From the NCBI RefSeq assembly GCF_001043175.1, contig NZ_CP011494.1, forward strand, positions 558,001 through 622,000: 64,000 bases of DNA, given 5' to 3'. The translations under genes and the position numbers were made by a program. Under the pieces are notes generated by a model that saw only the letters and a list, made by a program, of their open reading frames with translations, was not told the origin of the DNA and did not search any database. This document shows, piece after piece, positions 47,856 to 57,765 of this stretch. Source of the DNA: Marinobacter psychrophilus (lineage in GTDB: Bacteria; Pseudomonadota; Gammaproteobacteria; Pseudomonadales; Oleiphilaceae). Position 1 is the stretch's first letter. Each line of letters starts with the position of its first letter.

Positions 47856-50705
47856 GTGAAGGCTGCGCACGTTCTAATTTTGTGTTGGCTGTTAAGCGGG
47901 CTTTCTACTCCGCTGCGCGCCGAACCAGCGAACATGCTGGGAGCTCCGGTTGCAGCCGGCGCTCCGTCTGCCAGCGCCAGCCCGTTTAACGAACCTGAGC
48001 TTGCCACTAAGCCGCCCCTCGGCTTAGCGCAGGATAGCGCCGACCGGCTTTGGTTGGCCGAGCACGAGCGGGTTACCGTGTCGGTTAAGGCGGAGCAGGT
48101 GCCGCTGGTGTTTAATACCGGGAGCGGTTCCCTAGCGGGCATTTATATCGATTACCTGGCCAAGCTGTCAATAAAACTGGGTGTGCCGGTAGAGCCGCGG
48201 CCGCCAGGCAGTGACGTGGATGCCGCACTGGTGACCCGTTTCAGCGATGCGCCGCCAGCCACCGATTTCGTCCATACCCAGCCTTTGATGTCGTTAACCT
48301 ACGGCTTGTTCGCCCGCGCCGGTGACGGCATTATTCGCAGCCTGGCAGACTTGGAAAACAGCCGAGTGGCGGTGATTAGCAACGATGTGAATCAATACCC
48401 GCTGCTAGACCCCGTGGAGAACTTTGAGCCAGTTATGGTGGCCGACGTTGCCGAGGCGGTGAATGTGGTGCTGTCAGGGCAGGCGGTTGGGTTTTTGGGG
48501 CCGGTGCCGGTGGTATCGGATTATCTGCAATCGGCGCGGGTGAATGGCATTAGCCTAGCTGTCCTGCCAGACCAGAAGACCATTGATGTTGTGCTGCGGT
48601 TACCCGCGAGCGAAGCTGAATCACCCCTGTTGCGACTGCTCAACGATGCCATAGCCCGCATTGACCTCAACGAGCATCGCCAAGTGCTGGAAGCCTGGCT
48701 GACCACCGAAGTGCCGCCCCAGGAAAAGCCCGGCAATGACCTGTCAGCGCGGGATTTGGCTTGGCTCAAGGGCAACGCCAATTTGGTTGTAGCGTATCGC
48801 ACAGACTGGCCGCCATTCGAGTTTCAGCAGGATGGAAAGCCCGCTGGCCTGGTGCCGGATTTGATGTCGCGGCTGGAAACCAAGCTGGGCGTGCGCTTTC
48901 AGAATACCGCGCCGATTGGCCGGTTGCAGGCTGAAGAACAGCTCAAAACCGGCGAGGTGGATATTTTACCGGGCATCTCACGCACCCCCCGCACAGAACA
49001 GGATTTTCTGTTTACCCGGCCCTACCTGACTGTACCTATTGCTCTGGCGATCCGCGACGACGGCCGTTTTATCGGCGATTTGCGTGAACTACGCCAGGAA
49101 AAAGTGGGGGTGGTGAATCGCCATGCCGCTCACGATTATCTGTTGATCAATCATCCGAATCTGAATATCTATCCGGTGACCAGCGTGGAAGAGGGCTTGC
49201 TGGCACTGTCGAACGGCGATCTGGACGTGATGGTAACGCACATTCCGGCGGTCAGTTACACCGTGACCCGTCTAGGATTAACCAACCTTCGCATTACCAG
49301 CGTGACGCCCTATGAGTACGAATTGCGGTTGGCGGTGCGCAAAGACCATCCGGATTTGCAGCGCATTCTCAACAAGGCGTTGAGCAGCATGGAAAGCGTG
49401 GAAACCGAATCCATTTATAACCGCTGGATTCATCTCGATATCGAACAGGCGACTGATTACACCGTGGTGCGCCGGGTGGTTCTGCTGGCGGTGGTGGTGG
49501 TGCTGATATTCTTGTACTGGAATCGTAAACTGTCGCGGGAAGTGGACGAGCGAATCCGCTCGGAAAACGCACTGCGGCGCAGTGAAGATGAACTGCGGGC
49601 GGCTAAGCTCGAAGCTGAGCGGTTGGCGCGGGAAGCGGAAGCCGCTAGTCTGACAAAAAGTGAATTTCTGGCCAACATGTCCCATGAGATTCGCACCCCG
49701 ATGAACGCGGTGATCGGCTACAGCGATTTGTTGAGCAATACGGTAACAGACCCACAGCAGCGCAATTATTTGGACGCCATTCGCGCCGGTAGCCGTGCAT
49801 TGTTGATGCTGATTAACGACATTCTGGACTTGTCTCGAATTGAAGCGGGCAAAATGCGGCTGGATTATGCGCCGGTGTCTATGCGCAGAATGCTCGGCGA
49901 TGTGTTGCACATTTTCGACCTGCGTGCCCGCGACCAAGGCGTTACCCTAGAGGTCAGCGTGGGTAAAAAGATGCCGGCAGCGCTGATGTTGGACGAAACA
50001 CGCCTGCGCCAAGTGCTCTTCAACCTGGCGGGTAACGCTATAAAATTTACCCACGAGGGCGGGGTGACGGTACGCGCTAAGGCTAGCCCCTTGCCAAAGC
50101 AGAGCTATCCGCCGGGCACCAAACCCGGAGAACCCGAGCACCCGCGTTACCGGCTGGAAATTACCGTCACCGACACCGGAATCGGCATTGCGACTGACCA
50201 GCAAGAGCGAATTTTCGATGCTTTTGAGCAGCAGGAAGGCCAGAACTCGCGGCGCTACGGCGGCACTGGCCTTGGGCTGGCCATCAGCCGTAAACTGGCG
50301 CTAATGATGGGCGGAGAATTGACCCTGAAAAGCACCCTTGACGAAGGTTCAGTGTTCAAGCTGATTCTTCCGGATGTGGCCTCAACCGGCGAAGAAGTCG
50401 AGGAAGAAGGCAAACCGGAAGAAGGTGAGCGCCTGCTTGCGCAGACTTTGAGTATGCACGAGCGGGGTTGGTTGCGGCAGCAGTTGGCGGAAGATTTCGG
50501 TGACGAGTGGGAAAGCGTGCGCAAAAGCGGTGATCCGGAGAAAATGCGCGATTTTGCCGAACGCCTGGTGGCCTGGGGCCAACGTTACCGTTCGCACTCG
50601 GTATCCAGCTATAGCGAAAAGCTGCTGGCAGACGTGTCGGCGTTCAACCTTGACGCGGTGAATAGTTCATTAGAGTCGTTCCCGCGCTTGCTGGGTCAGG
50701 GCTAA
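47856..50705 (+). CDS. BvgS/EvgS-like sensor histidine kinase with two periplasmic binding domains
   Basis: 949 residues from GTG 47856 (GAGGA 6 nt upstream). A signal peptide is followed by two SBP_bac_3-type domains in the periplasm (about 65-285 and 305-540; the second contains [19 protein letters not shown]). A membrane helix (about 547-563), a coiled coil and a HisKA domain with the phospho-accepting His610 ([11 protein letters not shown]) come next, then HATPase ([26 protein letters not shown]). It ends in a helical region of about 80 residues instead of the receiver and HPt domains of BvgS. No response regulator gene is adjacent. Confidence 0.9.
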   Translation: MKAAHVLILCWLLSGLSTPLRAEPANMLGAPVAAGAPSASASPFNEPELATKPPLGLAQDSADRLWLAEHERVTVSVKAEQVPLVFNTGSGSLAGIYIDYLAKLSIKLGVPVEPRPPGSDVDAALVTRFSDAPPATDFVHTQPLMSLTYGLFARAGDGIIRSLADLENSRVAVISNDVNQYPLLDPVENFEPVMVADVAEAVNVVLSGQAVGFLGPVPVVSDYLQSARVNGISLAVLPDQKTIDVVLRLPASEAESPLLRLLNDAIARIDLNEHRQVLEAWLTTEVPPQEKPGNDLSARDLAWLKGNANLVVAYRTDWPPFEFQQDGKPAGLVPDLMSRLETKLGVRFQNTAPIGRLQAEEQLKTGEVDILPGISRTPRTEQDFLFTRPYLTVPIALAIRDDGRFIGDLRELRQEKVGVVNRHAAHDYLLINHPNLNIYPVTSVEEGLLALSNGDLDVMVTHIPAVSYTVTRLGLTNLRITSVTPYEYELRLAVRKDHPDLQRILNKALSSMESVETESIYNRWIHLDIEQATDYTVVRRVVLLAVVVVLIFLYWNRKLSREVDERIRSENALRRSEDELRAAKLEAERLAREAEAASLTKSEFLANMSHEIRTPMNAVIGYSDLLSNTVTDPQQRNYLDAIRAGSRALLMLINDILDLSRIEAGKMRLDYAPVSMRRMLGDVLHIFDLRARDQGVTLEVSVGKKMPAALMLDETRLRQVLFNLAGNAIKFTHEGGVTVRAKASPLPKQSYPPGTKPGEPEHPRYRLEITVTDTGIGIATDQQERIFDAFEQQEGQNSRRYGGTGLGLAISRKLALMMGGELTLKSTLDEGSVFKLILPDVASTGEEVEEEGKPEEGERLLAQTLSMHERGWLRQQLAEDFGDEWESVRKSGDPEKMRDFAERLVAWGQRYRSHSVSSYSEKLLADVSAFNLDAVNSSLESFPRLLGQG

Positions 50706-50752
50706 GGACAGGGTAATTCGTCATTCTGATTCGATTGCAGAGGTAACAGTAT

Positions 50753-51352
50753 ATGTTCCAGCTCATATTCAAAGGCGAGTGTGTTGCAGGCACTGACCCT
50801 GCGGCAGCTCGCAGTAATGCGCAGCAATTATTCAAAGCCAATGATGCCCAGCTTGACCGCATGTTCAGCGGCAAGCCAGTGGTTATTCGCAACCAACTCG
50901 ACCAAGCCGAGGCTGAAAAATACCGCGCCTTACTGCAAAAGCATGGGATGCGGTCTTACGTTCAGGCGATGGCGCCCGTGCAAGCCGGTGCGCAGGCGCA
51001 AACGGCGCGTTCAAACTCTGCACCTCAGTCAGCCGCTGCTTCTAAGCCACCGCCACGCAAAGCCAGTAGCCCCTTCGCGGTAAATCAGGCGAGCGGCAGT
51101 GGCCTGCCCATCGCTGGCGAGCGCACCGATGCGGTGCTGGCAGGGTCTGCGTTGACTCTGGATCCACCGGGCGTAAGCCTAGCTGAGTCCGTACCGGTAG
51201 AGGTCCCGAGTTTTGATCATCTTGATGCGTGGAGCCTGGCACCGGCTGGCAGCGATATTGGCAGCAAAGAAGAGTTGCCGCCGCCCATCGTGCCAGACAC
51301 GTCGCACCTGGCTGTAGATCCGTTGCCGTCCGATGAAAAAAACCCGCGCTGA
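50753..51352 (+). CDS. Protein of unknown function with a conserved N-terminal domain
   Basis: 199 residues, not recognised by name. The first ~68 residues (MFQLIFKGEC, LFKANDAQLDRMFSGKPVVI and EAEKYRALLQKHGM) look like a compact domain I associate with many gammaproteobacterial proteins of unknown role, possibly tied to sensing or membranes. The remainder is Pro/Ala/Ser-rich and probably disordered. It has no signal peptide or membrane helix. It follows the histidine kinase by 47 nt on the same strand and ends 20 nt before the convergent clsA. Confidence 0.7.
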   Translation: MFQLIFKGECVAGTDPAAARSNAQQLFKANDAQLDRMFSGKPVVIRNQLDQAEAEKYRALLQKHGMRSYVQAMAPVQAGAQAQTARSNSAPQSAAASKPPPRKASSPFAVNQASGSGLPIAGERTDAVLAGSALTLDPPGVSLAESVPVEVPSFDHLDAWSLAPAGSDIGSKEELPPPIVPDTSHLAVDPLPSDEKNPR

Positions 51353-51372
51353 AACTGCTATTGGTCAGCGGT

Positions 51373-52803
51373 TTATAGCAGCGGTGCGGCAAGGCGTATG
51401 GCGCGGCAGGTAATTCGAAACGCTAGGGACCTGTCGCGATAATCGCGCTCGTCCATCAAGTGGGACTGTTTGAAGTCCTCGGTCAGCATCGCGTCTACTT
51501 CCTCGACAAACTTGCCTGATGTGTTGATCGCCGTAATTTCGAAATTCAGGCGCATGGAGCGGTTGTCCAGATTAGCCGTGCCGACCGCGGTGTAGCGGTC
51601 GTCCACCAGAATCACCTTTTGGTGCATGAAGCCGGGCTGATAGCGATAAATCTGAATGCCGGCCTGGCAGGCTTGTACCAGATAGGAATAGGCCGCCAGG
51701 CCAATGATGCGGCTGTCGGATTTTTCCGGAATTAAAATTCTGACGTCTATCCCTCTCAGCGCCGCCAGTTGCAATGCGTTCATCACCTGAACATCGGGCA
51801 CGAAATAAGGTGATGCAATCCACACCCGCTCGCGGGCATTGTTGATGCAGTTGAGGAAAAACAGCGTACAGCTTTCCCAACTGTCGGCGGGCCCGGTAGG
51901 CAGAATCAGAATTCGTTCGTCACCGGGGGTATTGTGATGTGGCGCCCAGTTCAGCTCTGGAAAGGTGTCGCTGGCCCAGTTCCAGTCTTCTAACCAAGCC
52001 AGTTGCAACCCGGTTACCGCGGGGCCTTCAATACGGCAGTGGGTGTCGCGCCAGGGTTCCTGTTCCATGGCGGCGCCCAGATACTCGTCTGCCAAATTAA
52101 TACCGCCAACAAAGCCTACTTTGCCATCACAGACCAGAATTTTGCGGTGATTGCGAAAATTCATCTGAAAGCGCCAGCGGCGCACATTGCCATCGTCAAA
52201 GGCGGCGGTGTGGGCGCCGGCTTGTGTCAGTTCCCTGATGTATTTGCGAGGCAAGCCAAAGCTGCCAATGTTGTCGTGTAAAAACCACACATTCACTCCT
52301 TCCGCCAGCTTGCGTTCCAGAATGGACTTTATGCGCTGCCCAACACGGTCAGAGCGCACAATGTAGAACTCCAGCAAGATGTAGTGCTGAGCGTTTTCCA
52401 TGCAGTCAAACAGGGCGTCGAAAGTCGCTTCGCCGTCGCGTAATAAAGTGCTGTGATTGCCGTCCGTAAACGGCTGGCGTGCCAGCTTGCTGAGTACCTG
52501 AAGTTCGTCGCTGAAATGGTGGTGCGCTGGTGAGCGTAACGAGGTTTCTTGCTGTTCAAACCGGTTCAGCAGATTGGTCAGCGCGTCGTCGCCCATGCGT
52601 CGCGCTTTAATGTACCCACCAAAGCGCGAACGTCCAATAAGCAAGAACAATGGCAAGGTAATCCACGGCAGTGCCAGTAAGGCGAAAACCCATGCCAAAG
52701 CCCCCTGGGCCGTGCGATACGTCATCAGGATCCGGTAGATGCACATCAGAGATGCCACATACACCAGAGCAACAATAACGGCAATCAGAGAGAATTCGGG
52801 CAT
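51373..52803 (-). CDS. clsA: Cardiolipin synthase (ClsA type)
   Basis: 476 residues from ATG 52803 (AGGAAC upstream), giving MPEFSLIAVIV and two N-terminal membrane helices (about 5-24, 36-57). The frame runs 30 codons further upstream, which I reject. Two phospholipase D motifs: His219-x-Lys221-x4-Asp226 and His394-x-Lys396-x4-Asp401. It condenses two phosphatidylglycerols to cardiolipin and glycerol at the inner membrane. Confidence 0.93.
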   Translation of the reverse strand: MPEFSLIAVIVALVYVASLMCIYRILMTYRTAQGALAWVFALLALPWITLPLFLLIGRSRFGGYIKARRMGDDALTNLLNRFEQQETSLRSPAHHHFSDELQVLSKLARQPFTDGNHSTLLRDGEATFDALFDCMENAQHYILLEFYIVRSDRVGQRIKSILERKLAEGVNVWFLHDNIGSFGLPRKYIRELTQAGAHTAAFDDGNVRRWRFQMNFRNHRKILVCDGKVGFVGGINLADEYLGAAMEQEPWRDTHCRIEGPAVTGLQLAWLEDWNWASDTFPELNWAPHHNTPGDERILILPTGPADSWESCTLFFLNCINNARERVWIASPYFVPDVQVMNALQLAALRGIDVRILIPEKSDSRIIGLAAYSYLVQACQAGIQIYRYQPGFMHQKVILVDDRYTAVGTANLDNRSMRLNFEITAINTSGKFVEEVDAMLTEDFKQSHLMDERDYRDRSLAFRITCRAIRLAAPLL

Positions 52804-52982
52804 CTGGGTTCCTGCATTGGCGGGCACGGCGGGCGCGGTGTTGTAATGAGTCAAGATAGCATGGCGTCTGTCATCGGGCACTGCATGTGGCACTGCGGCC
52901 GGTGTGAGGAGCGCAGGATCTTTGTCGATGTGGCTGTTCCAGTGCTAATCTAGCGACCAAAAGCGTCGCAAGGAAATCTCTG

Positions 52983-53792
52983 ATGACTGTTGAACTCAAT
53001 GCCCGCCAAGCCGGACCTGCCGCATCCGGGCGTTTGCCATTAATTGTGTTGCACGGGTTGTTCGGTTCGCTGGACAACTTGGGCGGGATAATCCGTCGTT
53101 TGGAAGACCGTTGGCAGATTCATGCCCTGGATCAGCGTAATCACGGCCAGTCGCCCCACACCGACACCATGGACTACCCAGCCATGGCGGCGGACGTAAT
53201 AGCCTACATGGACAAGCAGGGCCTTGAACGCGCTTGCGTGTTGGGCCATTCCATGGGTGGCAAAGTGGCGATGCAACTGGCATTACTGGCGCCGGATCGA
53301 GTTGACCGGGTGATTGTTGCCGATATTTCGCCGGTCGCTTACACACCGCGCCACGATGCCATTCTTGAAGGGCTCAAAGCCATGGACTTAAGCGCGGTAG
53401 GCTCGCGCACCGAGGCGGACCGACAGATGGCAAACTTTGTGGTCGACGCCGGCGTTCGCCAATTTCTGCTGAAAAATTTGGAACGTATTCCGAAGGACCA
53501 AACGATTGAAGGCGGGCCGGTCTTTCGCTGGTTGCTGAACCTGGCGACAATCGAGCGTTGCTATTCGCAGCTCGCCGATGCTCCGCAAGGTGAAGGCCCG
53601 TTTGAAGGGCCGGTGCTGTTTATTAAAGGCGCCGATTCGGCGTATCTGCAAAGTAAGCATAAAGACATCATTTTGCAGCTGTTCCCCAATGCCAGCGTAA
53701 AGGTGATTGAGGGCACAGGCCATTGGCTGCACGCCGAAAAACCGGACACCTTTGCTACCTTGTGTGTGGACTTTCTTGCCACTGACGATTGA
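52983..53792 (+). CDS. ybfF: Alpha/beta-hydrolase esterase (YbfF family)
   Basis: 269 residues. Nucleophile Ser90 in the GHSMGG elbow, oxyanion-side HGLFGSLDNLG near residue 24 and a C-terminal catalytic His in EGTGHWLHAEKP. The HGLFGSLDN and QRNHGQSP segments match YbfF, a short-chain acyl esterase with acyl-CoA activity. AAGGA 8 nt before the start. It diverges from clsA with about 180 nt between. Confidence 0.9.
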   Translation: MTVELNARQAGPAASGRLPLIVLHGLFGSLDNLGGIIRRLEDRWQIHALDQRNHGQSPHTDTMDYPAMAADVIAYMDKQGLERACVLGHSMGGKVAMQLALLAPDRVDRVIVADISPVAYTPRHDAILEGLKAMDLSAVGSRTEADRQMANFVVDAGVRQFLLKNLERIPKDQTIEGGPVFRWLLNLATIERCYSQLADAPQGEGPFEGPVLFIKGADSAYLQSKHKDIILQLFPNASVKVIEGTGHWLHAEKPDTFATLCVDFLATDD

Positions 53793-53919
53793 GTCAATAT
53801 AAGGCTAAGCGTGATGTCTTGAATGAAGGGGCACACCGCCTTATCTGATACACTCAAAATGCGCAGAGTTCACTATTATCTCTGCCGAACTATGACTGAC
53901 CCCCTTGCCGGAGCACCCC

Positions 53920-54900
53920 ATGGAAGACACCGTTAACACCAGCATGCGAAAAGTAGTTTACGAGGAGTTTGGTGACCGTGATGTTTTACAGCTTGTTGAT
54001 GCTCTGGTGCCTGAGCCTCAGGCGGGCCAGGTGCTGGTCAAGGTCCACGGCGCCGGCCTTAACCCGATTGACTGGAAAACCCGCAAAGGCTTGGGCTTTG
54101 TGGCCAAGCAGCTGAGCGAACAAGATCTGCTGCCGTGGACGCCGGGTTATGATCTGGCCGGTGAAGTTGTCAGCGTAGGCGATAATGTAAACACCTTGGT
54201 ACCAGGGGACCGGGTGATGGGGTTGGCAGGTTTCGCCCTGACGGGCGGCAGCTATGCCAGCTATGCGCTGGCCCAGGCTGATGAACTGGCCATTGTGCCG
54301 GAAAACCTGGATTTGGTGACTGCCGGGGCGTTGCCGTTGGCAGCGCTGACTGCCTGGCAGGCGTTATTCGAGGTGGCTGACCTACAGTCCGGTCAAAAAA
54401 TTCTGATTCACGCCGGCGCCGGCGGTGTCGGGCACCTGGCCGTGCAATTTGCCCTGACCCAAGGCGCCCACGTCATTGCGACCGCCTCGAAGGACCACCA
54501 CGATTTTCTGGGCCGCCTGGGTGTGCACGAAATCATCGATTACACCACCACCGACGTAGCTCAGGAATGTTTTGGCCTGGATGTGGTGTTGGACCTAGTG
54601 GGCAGCGATGCTGGTCGGCGTTCTTTAAACTGTTTGGGTGAAAAAGGTGTGCTGGTAACGGTGCCCACTGTGACCGCAGATGTGATTATCTGTGCCGCCG
54701 AAGCCATGGGCCTGAGAGCGCACGGCATGACGGTGCGCCCGGATGTGTTTCATCTTGAGGAAATCGCCGAACTGATTGAAGACGGCGATGTCACCGTTCA
54801 TATCGAAAAGGTGTTTTCACTGGTCGAGGTCGCTGCCGCCCACGAGTTGCTGGAAGGCGGCCACGTTTGCGGCAAGCTGGTACTGGACTGCCGCGATTGA
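53920..54900 (+). CDS. Zinc-independent quinone oxidoreductase-like MDR enzyme
   Basis: 326 residues from ATG 53920 (GGAG 6 nt upstream). Medium-chain dehydrogenase/reductase fold with an N-terminal catalytic domain lacking zinc ligands, then a Rossmann domain with the NADPH motif HAGAGGVGHLAVQFA (about residues 161-175). Likely an NADPH-dependent quinone or enone reductase; the substrate is unknown. It stops 4 nt from the convergent antiporter gene. Confidence 0.85.
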   Translation: MEDTVNTSMRKVVYEEFGDRDVLQLVDALVPEPQAGQVLVKVHGAGLNPIDWKTRKGLGFVAKQLSEQDLLPWTPGYDLAGEVVSVGDNVNTLVPGDRVMGLAGFALTGGSYASYALAQADELAIVPENLDLVTAGALPLAALTAWQALFEVADLQSGQKILIHAGAGGVGHLAVQFALTQGAHVIATASKDHHDFLGRLGVHEIIDYTTTDVAQECFGLDVVLDLVGSDAGRRSLNCLGEKGVLVTVPTVTADVIICAAEAMGLRAHGMTVRPDVFHLEEIAELIEDGDVTVHIEKVFSLVEVAAAHELLEGGHVCGKLVLDCRD

Positions 54901-54904
54901 TTGG

Positions 54905-56755
54905 TTATTTTGCGCCATTACCTTCGGCGTTTTCACGGTCTTTGCGTTCTTTGCGCTCTTTTGGTGCGCGGTCCGGAACCAGGCTGATCAGCGTAGAATT
55001 CTCACCGGGCTTGATTTTGTCCATGGATTTCACTGGGGTAATGCGGCCTTTGCCATCAAACATAAACAGTACTAGGGCCTGGCTCTGGTACTTGTCCAAA
55101 AAGTTTTGATAGCTGAACTCATCGCTAAGCTCGGTGGTTTTTACCGAGTAGCCCTGGCTTGCCAGGCTGGCCAATTTGGCGTAGCTGACGCCGTTGAAAA
55201 GGCCGCGTGTCTGTTGGATTTTTTCGGCTGTTTGATGACGCGCTTTCTGGTCCTGATCGCCTTCTGCCAAGCTATACACGCTGTTGTCACCAAACCAGTC
55301 CAGAAAGTGATAGGTGGCTAGGGAATTCATGTGTTTGTAAGGTGAAATAACCAGCAGGTTGCCGACTCCGGTCAAATCCAGCTGGTTAGACGCGTGCTCA
55401 GACACCGGGTTACCAAAGTACACCTGCAGATTCTCCATTCGCGCCTGGCGCACGTTCTCCCAGTTGGTGTCCGCAAGCACCACCGGGACCTCGTGTTTTT
55501 TTAAGGTAAGACCAATCATGCGCGCCACCGGGTTGGCCCCCAGAATCAGAAACCCGAACTCTGACGGCTCCGCCACATTTAGTAGGTTTGCCAGTGGCCG
55601 AGCGGTCAGACTCTGAATGGTTACGGTGGCAATAATTAACATGAACACGAGCGGTACAATAGCGCCTGCGCCATCATAGCCTACTTTTTGCAGTTGGAAG
55701 GCGAACAGTGCAGACACCGCCGCGGCAACAATGCCCCGCGGTGCTATCCAGCTTAAGAACAGTTTTTCGCGCCAGTTCAGATTGGTACCAATAGCCGATA
55801 GAAAAATGCTCAGAGGCCGCGCTACCAGCATCAATATGGCTAATACCCAGGCTAAGCCCCAGCCCAAGTCGGCTATTGCAGAAAATTCGATGCGCGCCGC
55901 CAGAATAATAAACAGTGCGGAAATCAGCAGTACGCTCAGGGATTCCTTGAATTCCAGAATGCTGTCGACTGGCACCTGTTTCATATTCGCCATCCAGATA
56001 CCCATGATGGTCACCGTCAGCAGGCCGGACTCGTGCGCCAGTTCGTTCGACAGTGCATACACGCCGAGCATGAAGGTCAGCGTGCCGGCATTGTGCAGGT
56101 ATTGGGGTATCCAGTGTTTACGTAGCACCTGACCATTCAAATAGCCCGCTGCCGCACCTAAAAAAGTGCCTACCGCGATGGTTTTGGCAAAAATATACAG
56201 TGAGTGGCCAAACACATTGCCCTGACCCCAAGACACAATGCCCTCGAACACCAGTACTGCCAGCAGGGCGCCAATGGGGTCAATAATAATGCCTTCCCAT
56301 TGTAGAATATTAGCGAGTTTCGAGCTGGGCCGGACCGAGCGCAGCAGTGGCGCAATCACGGTAGGGCCTGTAACAATGGATATGGCGCCAAACAGCAGGG
56401 CGATTTCCCAAGAAATGCCCAGAATATAGTGCGTCGACAAGGTGCCGATGGTACCCGTAACAATCGCGCCAATGGGGAGCAAATTGCGAACCATTTTGCC
56501 GTGGCCGCGAATTTCGGCAAAGCGCAGCGTTAGGCTACCTTCAAACAGGATAATGGCCACAGCCAGTGACACCATCGGAAATAGCAGGTCGCCAAACACA
56601 TCTTCGGGATTCAAATAGCCTAGTACCGGGCCCGACACAATACCGCCAGCCAGCAAAAACAGTATGGCTGGCATACGTACGCGCCAGGCCAGCCATTGGC
56701 AAAACAGTGAAAGCACACCGATAGAAGCGAGCAGCCAAACAGTGCTTACGGGCAT
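54905..56755 (-). CDS. Monovalent cation/proton antiporter with RCK/TrkA-N domain
   Basis: 616 residues. About 12-13 membrane helices in residues 1-390 (Na_H_Exchanger family), with GIIIDPIGALLAVLVFE and SWIAPRGIVAAAVSALF in conserved positions. A TrkA-N/RCK-like Rossmann domain (about 400-530, FGFLILGANPVARMIGLTL) and a small C-terminal domain follow. The last 20 residues are highly charged (KERKERKDREN). It exchanges Na+ or K+ for H+; which ion is not readable from the sequence. The nucleotide-binding domain suggests gating by NAD(H) or a similar ligand. Confidence 0.88.
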   Translation of the reverse strand: MPVSTVWLLASIGVLSLFCQWLAWRVRMPAILFLLAGGIVSGPVLGYLNPEDVFGDLLFPMVSLAVAIILFEGSLTLRFAEIRGHGKMVRNLLPIGAIVTGTIGTLSTHYILGISWEIALLFGAISIVTGPTVIAPLLRSVRPSSKLANILQWEGIIIDPIGALLAVLVFEGIVSWGQGNVFGHSLYIFAKTIAVGTFLGAAAGYLNGQVLRKHWIPQYLHNAGTLTFMLGVYALSNELAHESGLLTVTIMGIWMANMKQVPVDSILEFKESLSVLLISALFIILAARIEFSAIADLGWGLAWVLAILMLVARPLSIFLSAIGTNLNWREKLFLSWIAPRGIVAAAVSALFAFQLQKVGYDGAGAIVPLVFMLIIATVTIQSLTARPLANLLNVAEPSEFGFLILGANPVARMIGLTLKKHEVPVVLADTNWENVRQARMENLQVYFGNPVSEHASNQLDLTGVGNLLVISPYKHMNSLATYHFLDWFGDNSVYSLAEGDQDQKARHQTAEKIQQTRGLFNGVSYAKLASLASQGYSVKTTELSDEFSYQNFLDKYQSQALVLFMFDGKGRITPVKSMDKIKPGENSTLISLVPDRAPKERKERKDRENAEGNGAK

Positions 56756-56773
56756 AGAAATCGGTTCCGTGAA

Positions 56774-57565
56774 TTAGGGTTGGGCGCGTTGTGCGATTTT
56801 GTTAAGCAGCCGCGAGGCCGCAAAAAAACCGAAGCTGGCAGTCACCGGGCTGGCGGCACCAAAGCCGGTGGCGCAATCGAGCCGAACCGGGCCCGCGTTA
56901 ACCGGTTTTTGCAGGCAGGTTGTACCGTCGGCGGCGGGATACGTCAGCTGTTCCAGCGAGTATACGGCTTCTATGCCAAAACGCCGTTGCGGATTACGTG
57001 AAAAACCGTACTGTCGGCGCAGCAGGTTGCGCACTTTGGCCAGCAGCGGGTCTTGGGTAGTTTTGCTTAAATCGGCCACGCGAATTTGAGTTGGGTCCAT
57101 TTGTCCTCCGGCGCCCCCAGCACACACAATCGGCAGCTTGTTGCGCTGGCAGTAAGCCAATAAAGCGGTTTTTGGCCTCACACTGTCGATAGCATCGATG
57201 ACGCCGGTGATGTCGGCGGTTATCCGTTGCGGGATGTTATCGATAGTAATGAACGCAAACTGGGTGCGAATATCGGCGGCAGGATTGATGGCCCGCAAAC
57301 GCTCGGCCATGGCATCGGTTTTAGTTTTACCGTACTGTCCACTGAGCGCGTGCAGTTGGCGGTTAGTGTTGGATACACAGATATCGTCCATATCAATTAA
57401 CGTTAGCGTGCCAATGCCGCTGCGAGCCAAAGCTTCTGCTGCCCAAGAACCCACTCCACCAAGGCCGACAATGGCAATGTGGGCTTGGCGAAAGGCCTCA
57501 AGTGCACTGCGGCCATACAAGCGCTCAATGCCGCCAAAGCGGAAGGCGTAATCGTCGGCGTTCAT
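56774..57565 (-). CDS. tcdA: tRNA threonylcarbamoyladenosine dehydratase
   Basis: 263 residues from ATG 57565 (GGAGAG upstream); E. coli TcdA 268. The frame continues upstream by 45 codons, which I reject. ThiF/E1-like fold with the ATP-binding GLGGVGSWAAEALARSG, LIDMDDICVSNTNRQ and KTALLAYCQRNKLP containing the conserved catalytic-site cysteine. It dehydrates t6A37 to the cyclic form in tRNAs that read ANN codons. Confidence 0.92.
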   Translation of the reverse strand: MNADDYAFRFGGIERLYGRSALEAFRQAHIAIVGLGGVGSWAAEALARSGIGTLTLIDMDDICVSNTNRQLHALSGQYGKTKTDAMAERLRAINPAADIRTQFAFITIDNIPQRITADITGVIDAIDSVRPKTALLAYCQRNKLPIVCAGGAGGQMDPTQIRVADLSKTTQDPLLAKVRNLLRRQYGFSRNPQRRFGIEAVYSLEQLTYPAADGTTCLQKPVNAGPVRLDCATGFGAASPVTASFGFFAASRLLNKIAQRAQP

Positions 57566-57765
57566 AATCTCTCCAATGGGCTTTAGCCTGCTATTGTAAC
57601 CCAGCGCTGGCAGATACAAAAAAGCTGAAATAATGAAGTAATGGCGCGGAACATTGGCTCTTTGAGCTTTGGCAGGCGTAACAATTATTGCTCGAAGCAC
57701 AGCTTAGCTCTGCATGGCAACAAACAGCCGTGCACGATTCTTTTAAACGGACCTTGGTGAATGCT

